From an uncultured Paraprevotella sp. (GTDB lineage: Bacteria > Bacteroidota > Bacteroidia > Bacteroidales > Bacteroidaceae): DNA of 64,000 nucleotides. The notes below the pieces were generated by a model. The model was given only the letters and a program-made list of their open reading frames with translations. It was not told where the DNA came from and did no database searches. Positions 25,807-35,603 of this stretch are shown piece after piece. The DNA lies in the NCBI GenBank assembly GCA_900546665.1, contig URDY01000005.1, positions 1-64,000 of the forward strand. The letters run 5' to 3'. The position numbers and the translations under genes were made by a program. Every line of letters starts with the position of its first letter. Position 1 is the stretch's first letter.

Positions 25807-27157
25807 AGCGTTTAATCTTATTATAAAGGGTCTGGCGGGAAATGCCCAGTTGTGACGCTGCCAATGAATAATTTCCCCGATTATGTTCCAATGCCTGACG
25901 TATGGCCGAAAGTTCCATTTCTTCCAGTGTCTGGATCTGACTGTTATCCGGATGACCGGCTTCTACCGGCACCCTTTTGGGAATATTCAGATTGTCTGCC
26001 GGAATCAGTTTCAGTGTGTCATCACTCATAATGACTGCACGTTCCACCACATGCTGCAATTCCCGAATGTTACCGGGCCACAACGCACGGTTCAAGCACT
26101 CAACTGCTTCCGGTGTAAACCCTGTCAGATGACGGCCATACATCTGCGCATAGCGTTGCAGAAAACGTTCTGCCAAAGGCAGGATATCCTCAGCCCTTTC
26201 ACGCAAAGGCGGCAAGAAGAGATGAATGGTATTGATACGGTAAAGCAAGTCCTCACGAAACTCTTCCCTGGCAACCATTTCATCAAGATGACGGTTAGTC
26301 GCACACACCAGACGGATATCCACATCAACCGGCCGGTTACTCCCCACCCTGACAATCTGCCTGCGCTGAAGAACCGTAAGCAGCTTCGACTGCAAATGCA
26401 TGGACAGGTTACCGATTTCATCCAGAAACAACGTGCCGCCATGAGCTGCTTCAAAACGACCTGTCCGGTCGGTATGGGCATCGGTAAAGGCCCCTTTGAC
26501 ATGTCCGAACAACTCGCTTTCAAACAGAGTATCGGTAATGGCTCCCATATCCACAGAAACCATCGGGCCTTCACGACGTGCAGAAAGAGCATGGACTTCC
26601 TGTGCCAGCATTTCCTTTCCTGTTCCGTTTTCACCTGTGATAAGAATATTGGCATCCGTAGAACTGCAACGTTCCACCTGATCTCTGAGCCGTTTCATCA
26701 CATCCGATTCTCCCCAGTACATCTTGTGTTTTGAGGATGACCCGCCGTTGTTTTTCCGGCCATCTGATGCACGGTGTCTGACCGCTTCCTGCAGCGTGTG
26801 TATCATCTTGGCGTTATCCCATGGTTTGACAATAAAATCTGCCGCCCCTCTTTTGATTCCCTCTACGGCCAGTTCTATATCGGCATAAGCTGTAAAAAGT
26901 ACAACCGGCAGAGCGGCATGTCTTTTCTTGATCTCCTGCAACCAGAACAGTCCTTCGTTACCGCTGTTGATACCCGCAGAAAAATTCATATCAAGCAATA
27001 TCACATCCACCTGTTCTCTGTCGAGCAAGGACAATATCCCCTGAGGAGATGAGAGAGAAAGAATATGTTCAAAATAATCCGACAACAAAAACTGCAATGT
27101 CGTCAGAATACTTTTATTATCATCCACAATAAGCAATGTATTCGAAGCTTTCATCAC
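25796..27157 (-). CDS. NtrC-family sigma-54-dependent response regulator
   Basis: A 453-residue enhancer-binding response regulator. The receiver domain (1-125) has the phosphoacceptor Asp56 in VILLDMNF. The central AAA+ domain (about 148-375) has Walker A GENGTGKE, the sigma-54 contact loop GAFTDA (the classical form is GAFTGA), Walker B GTLFLDEIG, and the arginine-finger region FREDLLYRI. The C-terminal Fis-type helix-turn-helix (about 415-453) is NRGNYSLAASQLGISRQTLYNKIKRYGL. It is transcribed divergently from the tolC-type efflux operon. That gap contains a sigma-54 promoter and two tandem palindromes, so it most likely activates the efflux genes (inference). Confidence 0.95.
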   Translation of the reverse strand: MMKASNTLLIVDDNKSILTTLQFLLSDYFEHILSLSSPQGILSLLDREQVDVILLDMNFSAGINSGNEGLFWLQEIKKRHAALPVVLFTAYADIELAVEGIKRGAADFIVKPWDNAKMIHTLQEAVRHRASDGRKNNGGSSSKHKMYWGESDVMKRLRDQVERCSSTDANILITGENGTGKEMLAQEVHALSARREGPMVSVDMGAITDTLFESELFGHVKGAFTDAHTDRTGRFEAAHGGTLFLDEIGNLSMHLQSKLLTVLQRRQIVRVGSNRPVDVDIRLVCATNRHLDEMVAREEFREDLLYRINTIHLFLPPLRERAEDILPLAERFLQRYAQMYGRHLTGFTPEAVECLNRALWPGNIRELQHVVERAVIMSDDTLKLIPADNLNIPKRVPVEAGHPDNSQIQTLEEMELSAIRQALEHNRGNYSLAASQLGISRQTLYNKIKRYGL

Positions 27158-27259
27158 ATCAAGATTATCATTAAACGATCATGGTAAAAGGTAAGATCAG
27201 AATCAGAAGAAAAACATTGTCCTGTTTTTCATGATGCCAGACTGTATCCTAATATCATA

Positions 27260-27267
27260 CAAATATA
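27260..27267 (-). promoter_or_regulatory. Candidate -7 element of the two-component operon
   Basis: Reads TATATTTG on the minus strand, about 103 bases upstream of the response regulator start codon. The -33 element is weak. Confidence 0.35.
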
Positions 27268-27338
27268 AAGGAAATAACATTCACAACCGGTTTTTCATCC
27301 TGTTTTTTCTTGCCTCGAATGACAGGACACTAACGGTG

Positions 27339-27355
27339 TGTCTAAAAAATAGACA
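27339..27355. promoter_or_regulatory. Putative enhancer (UAS) site 1
   Basis: A perfect palindrome TGTCTA, 5 bases, TAGACA. Its centre (27347) is about 110 bases upstream of the start site predicted for the sigma-54 promoter, and 23 bases from the centre of a second similar palindrome. Probably bound by the adjacent NtrC-like regulator. Confidence 0.65.
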
Positions 27356-27357
27356 GT

Positions 27358-27382
27358 GTAGTGTCCAATTTTTAGACACTAC
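27358..27382. promoter_or_regulatory. Putative enhancer (UAS) site 2
   Basis: GTAGTGTC and GACACTAC form perfect 8-base arms around a 9-base core. Inside lies TGTCCA, 5 bases, TAGACA, one base away from site 1. The centre is 27370, about two helical turns from site 1. Confidence 0.65.
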
Positions 27383-27432
27383 AAATATCGGCAAAAACAA
27401 ACAAATTCCTGTAAATCAATATATTAATATTT

Positions 27433-27449
27433 TTGGCATGCTTTTTGGT
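27433..27449 (+). promoter_or_regulatory. Sigma-54 (-24/-12) promoter of the efflux operon
   Basis: TTGGCATG at 27433-27440 and TTGGT at 27445-27449 align with the consensus YTGGCACG-N4-TTGCW. The GG and the -12 G are at the exact spacing, with two mismatches. The predicted start site near 27460 leaves about 20 bases before the ATG at 27479. Confidence 0.7.
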
Positions 27450-27478
27450 ATATAAAGGCAAACCATAATCCAAGAAAA

Positions 27479-28822
27479 ATGAAAATAACCCAATTAATAG
27501 CATTCTTGCCATGGCTGTTTACTCAGATCCCGGCATATTCCTCCGGACCGTGGAGCATGCAGTCCTGTGTCCGGCACGCTTTGGAGCACAGGCATGATCT
27601 GAAAATACAGACCTGGAACATCAAAAGCCAGAAAACCAATCTGACAGAAGCTTATACAGCCTTTCTGCCTTCATTATCAGCCGGCAGCGGACTGAGTTAC
27701 AGCTTTGGCCGCTCGGTAGATCCCGGCACCAATACCTACAGTACGGTATCCAACCTGAACAATAATTACTCGGCCAGCCTCTCGTTGCCACTGTTCAAAG
27801 GAGGCATCCTGGTTCATCAGCTCAAAATCTCCCGCCTGCAACTGGCATTGGGAAAGAGCCAGCTAGAAGCCCAAAAGGACCAGACTGCACTTAACGTCAT
27901 GAATGCCTTTACAGAAGCGGTCTACTACGATATGATGACAGAATATGCCGACGAAAAATTGGAAGAAAGCCGCCTGCAGATGCAGAAAACCCGGCGGATG
28001 GCCGAACTTGGCATGAAAAGCCAGTCGGACGTGGCTCTCATCGAAGCCCAACTGGCTCAGGACGAATACGACCACACACACAGTCTTTATCTCAAGGAGA
28101 AAGCTCTGCTCACGCTCAAGGAACTGATGAATTATCCGGCTGAATCTGCCCTTGTTCTCTTAAGGCCTCAGATGCAAACAGCGGATACCGATACTGTCAG
28201 TTCACCGGACATAGCAGAAGAAACCATACAGTCATTCCGATGGTCGGAAGCCCACAACCCCGGAATGAAACAAAGTCGTCTCAACATACAGCAAAAACTT
28301 TACTACCGGCGACAAGCCTTGGGGTATTTTTTCCCGTCCATCTCATTCTCGGCCGGAATCTCCACATCCTACTTTCGTACACTGGGAGAAAGCGGATACG
28401 ACAGTTTCAGACAACAGGCACGGAACAACCTGGGAGAATACATCAGTTTCAATGTCAGTATGCCGATTTTCAACCGTTTGGGTAATGCCATGAACTACCG
28501 TCGAAAAAAAATCGAATACTACATTGCTGAAGAAAATCACGCGCAACAGCAGACTACTTTATGGACCGATATCCGGCAAACCATTCTGGAACGGGAATCA
28601 CTCCGCAAGGAATGTGTGCGCATGCAAAAAAAGGTGGAAGCCGACTCTATCGCCTATATGGTCGTTGCACACAAGTTTGATGAAGGACTGGCAGCACCGC
28701 TCGATCTCAAGACAGCAGCCGCATCCCTCCTCTCAAGTCGTGCCACGCTACTCCAGTGCCGGCTTAATTTCATACTCAGGCAACGCCTTGCGGCCTATTA
28801 TCAAGGCCAACCGCTTTATTGA
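27479..28822 (+). CDS. TolC-family outer membrane efflux protein
   Basis: A 447-residue outer-membrane channel of the TolC family. A signal peptide is followed by MQSCVRHALEHRHDLKIQTWNIKSQKT, the typical first helix of the OEP fold. Two long helical hairpin repeats surround beta segments such as GSGLSYSFGRSVDPGT (first repeat) and SFSAGISTSYFRTLG (second). The ending LLSSRATLLQCRLNFILRQRLAAYYQG is also usual. It is the first gene of the operon with the adaptor, permeases and ATPase, and should form their exit duct. Expression is probably sigma-54 dependent. Confidence 0.92.
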   Translation: MKITQLIAFLPWLFTQIPAYSSGPWSMQSCVRHALEHRHDLKIQTWNIKSQKTNLTEAYTAFLPSLSAGSGLSYSFGRSVDPGTNTYSTVSNLNNNYSASLSLPLFKGGILVHQLKISRLQLALGKSQLEAQKDQTALNVMNAFTEAVYYDMMTEYADEKLEESRLQMQKTRRMAELGMKSQSDVALIEAQLAQDEYDHTHSLYLKEKALLTLKELMNYPAESALVLLRPQMQTADTDTVSSPDIAEETIQSFRWSEAHNPGMKQSRLNIQQKLYYRRQALGYFFPSISFSAGISTSYFRTLGESGYDSFRQQARNNLGEYISFNVSMPIFNRLGNAMNYRRKKIEYYIAEENHAQQQTTLWTDIRQTILERESLRKECVRMQKKVEADSIAYMVVAHKFDEGLAAPLDLKTAAASLLSSRATLLQCRLNFILRQRLAAYYQGQPLY

Positions 28823-28853
28823 CCATTAATCAGAAAACTAAAAAACGCAATTT

Positions 28854-30104
28854 ATGGATATACCAGTCAAGCCTAAAAAAGGCATCAGAAAAAAACACCT
28901 GCCATGGATCGCCGGAGGCATCCTGGTGCTGTCCCTTGTCAGCTGGATCATTTTCGGATCACACACCAATGTCTATAAAATTGACCGGCGCATCGTGAAC
29001 ATCGTTCCGGTAAAAAAGAGTAACTTTGACGATTATGTACGCATCAGCGGACAGGTCTGCCCCATCTCCATCGTTCAGATAGCCCCGGAAGAAGGTGGCA
29101 TAGTGGAAGAGAAAATGGTGGAGGAAGGCGCCAAAGTGAAAGCCGGCGACATCCTGTTCCGGCTCACCAACACAAAACTCGACGTACAGATTCTCAACGC
29201 AGAAGCCGAACTGGCCGAAAAACAGAATCTGCTGCGCAACACGCAGGTCACCATGCAACAGGACAAACTCAACAACGAAATGGAAAAACTTCAGCTGGCT
29301 CAGGAACTCACACGCCAGAATCGCCATTACCAACAGTACAAACGTCTGTACGACGAAAAACTCGTCAGCCGCGAGGATTATCTGCAGGCTAAGGAAGACT
29401 ACGAACTCACGGCTGGCAAACACCGCCTCATCGTAGAACGTCTCCTGCAGGACTCTATCTACCGCAGCATCCAGATGCAACAGATGGAGGACAACCTCAT
29501 CAACATGCAACGCAACCTGGCTCTCATACGCGACCGCAAGAACAAGCTGAATGTACGCTCCAAAATAGACGGTGAACTGGGACAACTTGAGATAGAACTC
29601 GGACAAAGCCTATCGGCCGGCCAGAAGGTGGGACAGGTCAACGATCTTTGCGATTACAAGATCGAAGCCTACATAGACGAACTTTATATCGACCGTGTAC
29701 GCACCGGCCTGAACGGGACCTTCACACGCCAGAAACAGCACTTTCCATTGCGCGTGCAGAAAGTCATGCCGGAAGTACGCGAAGGCAAATTCTGCACCGA
29801 ACTGGTCTTTATCGGCCAGCGTCCCGACCGCATACGCAGCGGACAAAGCTACGACATCAACCTTCAGCTGGGCCAATCCACTGAAAGCATCATCATCCCT
29901 AAAGGCACATTCTATCAGGTGACCGGAGGCAAATGGATTTTCGTCCTCAGTCCTGACGGCACACATGCCTATCGGCGCCACATCCGCATCGGACGGCAGA
30001 ATCCCCGATATTACGAAATCACGGACGGCCTCATGCCCGGCGAACAAGTCATCATTTCCGGCTACGAAAGTTTCAAGGCCAGCGATGAACTGGAGTTTTT
30101 CTAA
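28854..30104 (+). CDS. HlyD/MacA-type periplasmic adaptor
   Basis: A 416-residue membrane fusion protein. One N-terminal transmembrane helix (about residues 17-36) anchors it in the inner membrane. The barrel-sandwich (lipoyl-like) halves are SIVQIAPEEGGIVEEKMVEEGAKVKAGDILFRL (about 75-107) and VRSKIDGELGQLEIELGQSLSAGQKVG (about 235-260), on each side of a long coiled-coil hairpin. Beta-barrel and membrane-proximal domains follow (about 265-416, with IIIPKGTFYQVTGGKWIFVL). It bridges the TolC-type channel and the MacB/FtsX-type permeases encoded around it. Confidence 0.93.
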   Translation: MDIPVKPKKGIRKKHLPWIAGGILVLSLVSWIIFGSHTNVYKIDRRIVNIVPVKKSNFDDYVRISGQVCPISIVQIAPEEGGIVEEKMVEEGAKVKAGDILFRLTNTKLDVQILNAEAELAEKQNLLRNTQVTMQQDKLNNEMEKLQLAQELTRQNRHYQQYKRLYDEKLVSREDYLQAKEDYELTAGKHRLIVERLLQDSIYRSIQMQQMEDNLINMQRNLALIRDRKNKLNVRSKIDGELGQLEIELGQSLSAGQKVGQVNDLCDYKIEAYIDELYIDRVRTGLNGTFTRQKQHFPLRVQKVMPEVREGKFCTELVFIGQRPDRIRSGQSYDINLQLGQSTESIIIPKGTFYQVTGGKWIFVLSPDGTHAYRRHIRIGRQNPRYYEITDGLMPGEQVIISGYESFKASDELEFF

Positions 30105-30130
30105 ACCAAACGATAAACAATCATTGATAT

Positions 30131-32464
30131 ATGAAAACACTATACCGTAATTTTTTAAGTATTTTCCGCCGTTTCCCGGCCTCCATCGTCATGAACGTAG
30201 TGGGGTTGGCGCTGGCACTGGCCGCTTTCATCATCATCATGATGGAAACATATTATGAACAGACCTACAACAGCAGTCTGAAAAACATCGACCGGATTTT
30301 CTTTCTCTACGAACAGAGAGAAGGCAGCGTGCCTTCTTCACTTATCGCCCGCCCGGACATAGAACACTTTAAAACCATTTCACCCGACATTGTCCACAGC
30401 GTATATTATGAGCCGGCTTGGTGGCTGGCAGCCACAACCCCTGATAATGAAGTTCACATTGAAACGGTGTCGTCCGGAGTGGAACCCGGTTTCTTTTCCA
30501 TGTTCGGTTTCGACTGGATTGATTGCGACACGACGACTTTCGACAACTTCCTTTACATATACATCCCCGAAAGCATGGCGCTCAAATATTTCAACAGGAC
30601 CGACCTGGTGGGAACCTTCCTGAAGTTAGACCATAACGACTATGGTTGGACCATCGGCGGTGTTTACCGAGATTTTCCGGAAAACTGTTCCATAAAGAAC
30701 ATCGTATACAATCTCATGGGCAATGCCTATAAGGATGAGAGGATAAACCTTGCTCTCAACGGTCTGCTGGAACTGAAACATCCGGAGGACAAAGACAAAG
30801 TGGAAAAGCTGCTGAATGAAAACGGCGGAGCTAAGCCAGACGCTACCTTATCCCTGACGCCATTCTCGGAAGTGGTCTATCAGAAGGACTTAAAACTGCA
30901 TAATGAAACAGTAAAACTCAATCACCACCAACGCTATGTTTACTCGGCCATCGCGCTGCTCATTATACTGATTGCCGCCATCAACTTCACCAATTTCTAC
31001 ACGGCACTCGCACCGCTGCGCATCAGAAGCCTCAACACACAACGCGTGCTGGGCGCCAAACGCCGACAGCTCGTGAGGGCACTGATGACCGAAAGCGTCG
31101 CGCTTGGCCTCATCGCTTTCGTGCTGGCCTTGCTTATCGTCAAAGCGGCTGAAGACAGTCTCGTCAACGATTTGCTGAAGGTGGACATTTCCATCACAGC
31201 CTTTCCCGGCATTATCATCGCAACAGCAGCCATAACTATTCTCATAACACTGGCGGCCAGTCTCTTCCCTGCCCTTTATTCCACCTCGTTCGCCCCAGCC
31301 ATCGTCCTCAAAGGCAGTTTCGGACTGTCGCCGCGTGGAAAACGGCTGCGCAACCTGCTCATGAGCGCACAGCTCACAGTCGCCATCGGACTGCTTATCG
31401 GCGTGGGCGGAATTGTCTCACAAAACTATTACATGCAGTATTCCGACCTGGGCTACGACCAGGACCGTATCGTCACCATCGATCTCTACGCCGCCAAAAT
31501 CTATGATGACAAGGCCGATGCATTGGCAGAGGAACTGCGCAAAGTAGCCTGTGTGGAAGATGTGGCTTTCTCAAGATTTATGTTATCTGCACAGGAACAA
31601 ACAAATATCATGCATTGGGGACGGCCGTCAGAGGACGGATCTAATCTGTTTTTTATATGCCTTCCGGTCTCACCCAATTATCTCAAGGTCATGGGTATAA
31701 AGCTCATCGAAGGCGAAGATTTCAATCCGAAGGACCATAACGCGCCCATGATTTTCAACAAAGTGGCCCACGATCAATATCCTACTTCCATCCGCATAGG
31801 AAAAACGATAGAAGGCAATCACATCGTCGGCATCTGCGAGGACTTCAAGGTCTCCTCGCTACGCGAGAAAGTCACACCGCTTTGCCTGAAAGTCATGAAC
31901 GGCCCCTATGCTGACTGGCCTTCCAAAGGCATCGCCAATATCCGTATCAAGGACGGCATCGCTCTGGAAGACGCTTTCGGTCCGATCCAAAAAGCCTGCA
32001 CGGCATTCGCTCCGGAAAGCACCTTCGAACTGAAAACCCAGTTCCAGCTCATGGAGAACATCTATACCGAGGAGAAACATACCCAGCAGAACATCATGAT
32101 CTACAGCATCCTCGCTGTCATCATCTCATTGAGCGGCGTGTTCAGCATGACTCTCTTCGAATGTAACTACCGCCGCAAGGAAATCGGGCTGCGCAAGATC
32201 ATGGGAGCCAGCACGCACGGCATCATCATGATGTTCTTCAGGCAATATGCCGCCATCCTCCTGCTGAGCTTCATCGTGGCAGCGCCACTGGGATGGTATG
32301 GCGTACACCGCTATCTGGAAGGATTTGCCTACAAGACGCCACAACACTGGTGGATCTACGTTCTGTCCTTTCTGACCATCAGCGTCATCACACTCACGAC
32401 GGTCTATGCCCAATGCCGCAAAACGGCCAAAGAAAATCCCATCAATGCCATCAGAACGGAATAA
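30131..32464 (+). CDS. MacB/FtsX-type ABC transporter permease (first copy)
   Basis: A 777-residue permease of the MacB/LolCDE superfamily with a duplicated layout. The order is a TM helix (about 18-38), periplasmic MacB-PCD-like domain, three FtsX helices (about 270-395), a further helix (about 410-430), a second periplasmic domain, and three C-terminal FtsX helices (about 655-765). The motifs [22 protein letters not shown] and [21 protein letters not shown] are the two coupling regions facing the ATPase. It is a paralogue of the permease encoded at 33204-35543; the first 118 bases of the two genes differ at only four positions. Substrate unknown. Confidence 0.9.
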   Translation: MKTLYRNFLSIFRRFPASIVMNVVGLALALAAFIIIMMETYYEQTYNSSLKNIDRIFFLYEQREGSVPSSLIARPDIEHFKTISPDIVHSVYYEPAWWLAATTPDNEVHIETVSSGVEPGFFSMFGFDWIDCDTTTFDNFLYIYIPESMALKYFNRTDLVGTFLKLDHNDYGWTIGGVYRDFPENCSIKNIVYNLMGNAYKDERINLALNGLLELKHPEDKDKVEKLLNENGGAKPDATLSLTPFSEVVYQKDLKLHNETVKLNHHQRYVYSAIALLIILIAAINFTNFYTALAPLRIRSLNTQRVLGAKRRQLVRALMTESVALGLIAFVLALLIVKAAEDSLVNDLLKVDISITAFPGIIIATAAITILITLAASLFPALYSTSFAPAIVLKGSFGLSPRGKRLRNLLMSAQLTVAIGLLIGVGGIVSQNYYMQYSDLGYDQDRIVTIDLYAAKIYDDKADALAEELRKVACVEDVAFSRFMLSAQEQTNIMHWGRPSEDGSNLFFICLPVSPNYLKVMGIKLIEGEDFNPKDHNAPMIFNKVAHDQYPTSIRIGKTIEGNHIVGICEDFKVSSLREKVTPLCLKVMNGPYADWPSKGIANIRIKDGIALEDAFGPIQKACTAFAPESTFELKTQFQLMENIYTEEKHTQQNIMIYSILAVIISLSGVFSMTLFECNYRRKEIGLRKIMGASTHGIIMMFFRQYAAILLLSFIVAAPLGWYGVHRYLEGFAYKTPQHWWIYVLSFLTISVITLTTVYAQCRKTAKENPINAIRTE

Positions 32465-32524
32465 AGGATTGAAACAGATATTTAAAACAACAACATTACA
32501 GAAAATTACTAAAACAAAAGAAAT

Positions 32525-33199
32525 ATGATACAAATCGAGAAATTAGGAAAAACCTTCCGCACGGAGGAAGTGGAAACCATCGCTTTACAGGACATTGATC
32601 TGCACGTCAAAAAGGGAGAATTCGTCGCCATCATGGGACCGTCCGGATGCGGAAAATCCACCTTGCTCAACATCATCGGACTGCTTGACAATCCGTCACA
32701 GGGACACTATCTCCTCAACGGAAAGGAAGTCACCACACTGCGCGAAAACGAACGGACCGACCTTAGAAAAGGCGTCATCGGCTTCGTGTTCCAGAGTTTC
32801 AACCTTATCGATGAACTGACCGTCAGCGAAAACGTCGAACTCCCGCTTACTTACATGAACATCCCCAAAAAAGAACGCAAACAAAGGGTTGAAGCCATGC
32901 TCGAACGCATGAAAATGAGTCACCGGGCCAACCACTTCCCACAGCAGCTCTCCGGCGGACAGCAGCAGCGTGTAGCCATCGCAAGGGCCGTCATCACCCG
33001 TCCGCAACTGATACTGGCCGACGAACCCACCGGAAACCTGGATTCCAAGAACGGTACGGAAGTCATGAACCTGCTCACCGAACTGCACCGGGAAGGCACC
33101 ACCATCATCATGGTGACGCATAGCGAACATGACGCCGCATTTGCCGGACGCATAGTCAAACTTTTCGACGGCAAGATCATCGCCGACATAATGGATTGA
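32525..33199 (+). CDS. ABC transporter ATPase (MacB/LolD type)
   Basis: A 224-residue ATP-binding subunit. Motifs: Walker [10 protein letters not shown] (about residues 38-46), Q-loop [14 protein letters not shown], signature LSGGQQQR, Walker B LILADEP with the catalytic Glu, D-loop GNLDS, and H-loop VTHSEHD. The sequence is the mechanotransmission type (MacB, LolD, FtsE). It lies between the two permease genes (60 bases after the first, 4 bases before the second) and probably energises both, as a heterodimeric permease or two separate complexes. Confidence 0.95.
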   Translation: MIQIEKLGKTFRTEEVETIALQDIDLHVKKGEFVAIMGPSGCGKSTLLNIIGLLDNPSQGHYLLNGKEVTTLRENERTDLRKGVIGFVFQSFNLIDELTVSENVELPLTYMNIPKKERKQRVEAMLERMKMSHRANHFPQQLSGGQQQRVAIARAVITRPQLILADEPTGNLDSKNGTEVMNLLTELHREGTTIIMVTHSEHDAAFAGRIVKLFDGKIIADIMD

Positions 33200-33203
33200 A
33201 GAC

Positions 33204-35543
33204 ATGAAAACACTATACCGTAATTTTTTAAGCATTTTCCGCCGTTTCCCGGCCTCCATCGTCATGAACGTGGTCGGGTTGGCGCTGGCACTGGCCGCTT
33301 TCATCGTCATCATGATGGAAATGAAATTCGAAACCACTTATGACGACCACTTGAAAAACGCCGGCCGCATCTTCATGCTGACCCGTACGGCTGAAGACCA
33401 AAGCCTGCTCACAACCTTTCCACGTCCGATGGTTGAAAATCTCAAAAGCGTTTCACCCGAAATCGAAGGCTGTACTTACTGCGAATGGGACTGGAAACTA
33501 CAGGCTGCAGATGACAGCAATCAGCCTCTGTTCCAATCAGCAGCCTGCGGCGTAGCTCCGGATTTCTTTACCATGTTCAGTTTCGACTGGATCACATGCG
33601 ATTCGACAACATTTACCGGACAGCTTTACATTTTCATTCCGGAAAGCCTGGCACTCAAGTATTTCCATACAACCGACCTGGTCGGTACCGTTGTTAAGGA
33701 AGAAAATAAAGATTATGGCTGGACCATCGGTGGCGTATACCGCGACTTTCCTGAAAACTGTTCCATCCGCAACATGGTCTATAACACTTTGGGCAATGCC
33801 TACAAAGACAACTGGAGACTTGCCAACTTTTTTGCCTATATCATGCTGAAACATCCGGAAAAGGCGGAAGAAGTGGAACAGCTTCTTAACGGTATGACAC
33901 AGACATCATCCCATTCTACCATTCATCTGACACCCTATCCGGATGTACCTTACCGCACGGACCTCAATACCTGCAACCCGCTGAAACTTGACAGTCTGCA
34001 GCGTTATATCTATCTGGCCATTGCCCTGCTCATCATACTGACAGCAGCCATCAACTTCACGAATTTCTATACGGCACTGGCGCCACTCCGTGTACGCAGC
34101 CTCAACACACAGCGCGTGCTGGGAGCCAAACGCGGAAAACTCATAAAGGCACTTATGGCGGAAAGCGTCATACTGGGAGTCCTTGCATTCCTGCTGGCCG
34201 TACTGGTAGTCAAAGCCGTAGAAAACAGCTTTGTAAATGACCTGCTGAAAGTGGATATTTCCATTACGGCATTTCCGGACATCATCAGCCTTACCGGTGC
34301 GGCAACCCTCTTCATTTCAGTAACGGCCAGCCTTTTTCCGGCACTTTATGCCACTTCGTTCGAACCGGCCGTCGTCCTCAAAGGTAATTTCGGTCTGTCT
34401 CCAAGGGGAAAACAGTGGCGTAATCTGCTCATGGGGATCCAACTCACGGCGGCCATCGGACTACTGATCATCGTTGGCGGACTCGTCTGTCAGAACAACT
34501 ACCTGAGACACTCGGATCTGGGTTACGACCAGGACCGTCTGATCACCATTGACCTTTACGCTGCCAAGATCTACGACAACCGGTCCGATGCCCTGGCCGC
34601 CCATCTGCAACAGCTACCCTGTGTGGAAGATGTCGCGCTGTCACGTTACCGTCTGTCGGCCCAAAGGAATGACCAGATCATGTTCTGGACCCACAATCTG
34701 GATAACGGCAAACGGGTCATCACGGCCTGCCTGCCCGTCTCGGCCAATTACCTTGAAGTCATGGGTATCCGCCTTATCGAAGGAAACGGATTCAATCCTA
34801 TGGACCACAATTCACCCATGATCTTCAACAAGGCAGCCTGCGACCTCTACCCCGAAATCCGTGCCGGACGGCAACTGAAGGAAGAAGAAGGGAACAGCCC
34901 GATTGTCGGTATCTGTGAAAATTTCAAGATGGGTTCCTTACGTGAAAAGGTCGTCCCCGTCTGCCTGAAGATCCTAAACGGCCCTTACAGCCAATGGGAA
35001 TCCAAAGGCATCGCCAACATCCGCATTAAAGACGGCATCGCTCTGGAAGACGCCTTCGAACCTATTCAAAAAGCCTGCACGGCATTTGCACCGGAAAGTA
35101 TCTTCGAACTCAAGACCCAGTTCCAGCTGATGGAAAATATCTACAGGGAAGAAAAACGTACGCAACAGAACCTTACCCTTTTCTGCCTGCTCTCCATCAT
35201 CATTTCACTGAGCGGCGTGTTCAGCATGAGCCTGTTCGAATGCAATTACCGGCGTAAGGAAATAGGATTGCGCAAGATCATGGGAGCCAGTACCCACAGC
35301 ATCATCATGATGTTCTTCAAACAATATGCCCTCATTCTCCTGCTGAGCTTTATCGTGGCGGCACCACTGGGATGGTATGGCGTACACCGCTATCTGGAAG
35401 GATTTGCCTATAAGACTCCACAACACTGGTGGATCTATGCCCTGTCCTTACTGGCCATCAGCGCCACCACACTGCTCACCGTCTACTTCCAATGCCGAAA
35501 GACGGCACACGATAACCCTATCAATGCGATCAGGACGGAATGA
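33204..35543 (+). CDS. MacB/FtsX-type ABC transporter permease (second copy)
   Basis: A 779-residue permease with the same eight-helix, two-periplasmic-domain layout as the first copy upstream. The coupling regions are [22 protein letters not shown] and [21 protein letters not shown]. The first 118 bases and the C-terminal block around [19 protein letters not shown] are almost identical to the first copy at DNA level. The periplasmic regions are much more divergent, suggesting different contacts or substrate. It starts 4 bases after the ATPase gene, so translation is probably coupled. Confidence 0.9.
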   Translation: MKTLYRNFLSIFRRFPASIVMNVVGLALALAAFIVIMMEMKFETTYDDHLKNAGRIFMLTRTAEDQSLLTTFPRPMVENLKSVSPEIEGCTYCEWDWKLQAADDSNQPLFQSAACGVAPDFFTMFSFDWITCDSTTFTGQLYIFIPESLALKYFHTTDLVGTVVKEENKDYGWTIGGVYRDFPENCSIRNMVYNTLGNAYKDNWRLANFFAYIMLKHPEKAEEVEQLLNGMTQTSSHSTIHLTPYPDVPYRTDLNTCNPLKLDSLQRYIYLAIALLIILTAAINFTNFYTALAPLRVRSLNTQRVLGAKRGKLIKALMAESVILGVLAFLLAVLVVKAVENSFVNDLLKVDISITAFPDIISLTGAATLFISVTASLFPALYATSFEPAVVLKGNFGLSPRGKQWRNLLMGIQLTAAIGLLIIVGGLVCQNNYLRHSDLGYDQDRLITIDLYAAKIYDNRSDALAAHLQQLPCVEDVALSRYRLSAQRNDQIMFWTHNLDNGKRVITACLPVSANYLEVMGIRLIEGNGFNPMDHNSPMIFNKAACDLYPEIRAGRQLKEEEGNSPIVGICENFKMGSLREKVVPVCLKILNGPYSQWESKGIANIRIKDGIALEDAFEPIQKACTAFAPESIFELKTQFQLMENIYREEKRTQQNLTLFCLLSIIISLSGVFSMSLFECNYRRKEIGLRKIMGASTHSIIMMFFKQYALILLLSFIVAAPLGWYGVHRYLEGFAYKTPQHWWIYALSLLAISATTLLTVYFQCRKTAHDNPINAIRTE

Positions 35544-35603
35544 CCCGCCGTCACGAAATAATTGTGGAAAACCATTCAATAACCATTTAATACACTTACC
35601 GAT

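Noticed and set aside
25883-26734. 283-codon open frame on the plus strand
   Set aside because: Antisense to the NtrC-like regulator gene; no domain and no promoter.
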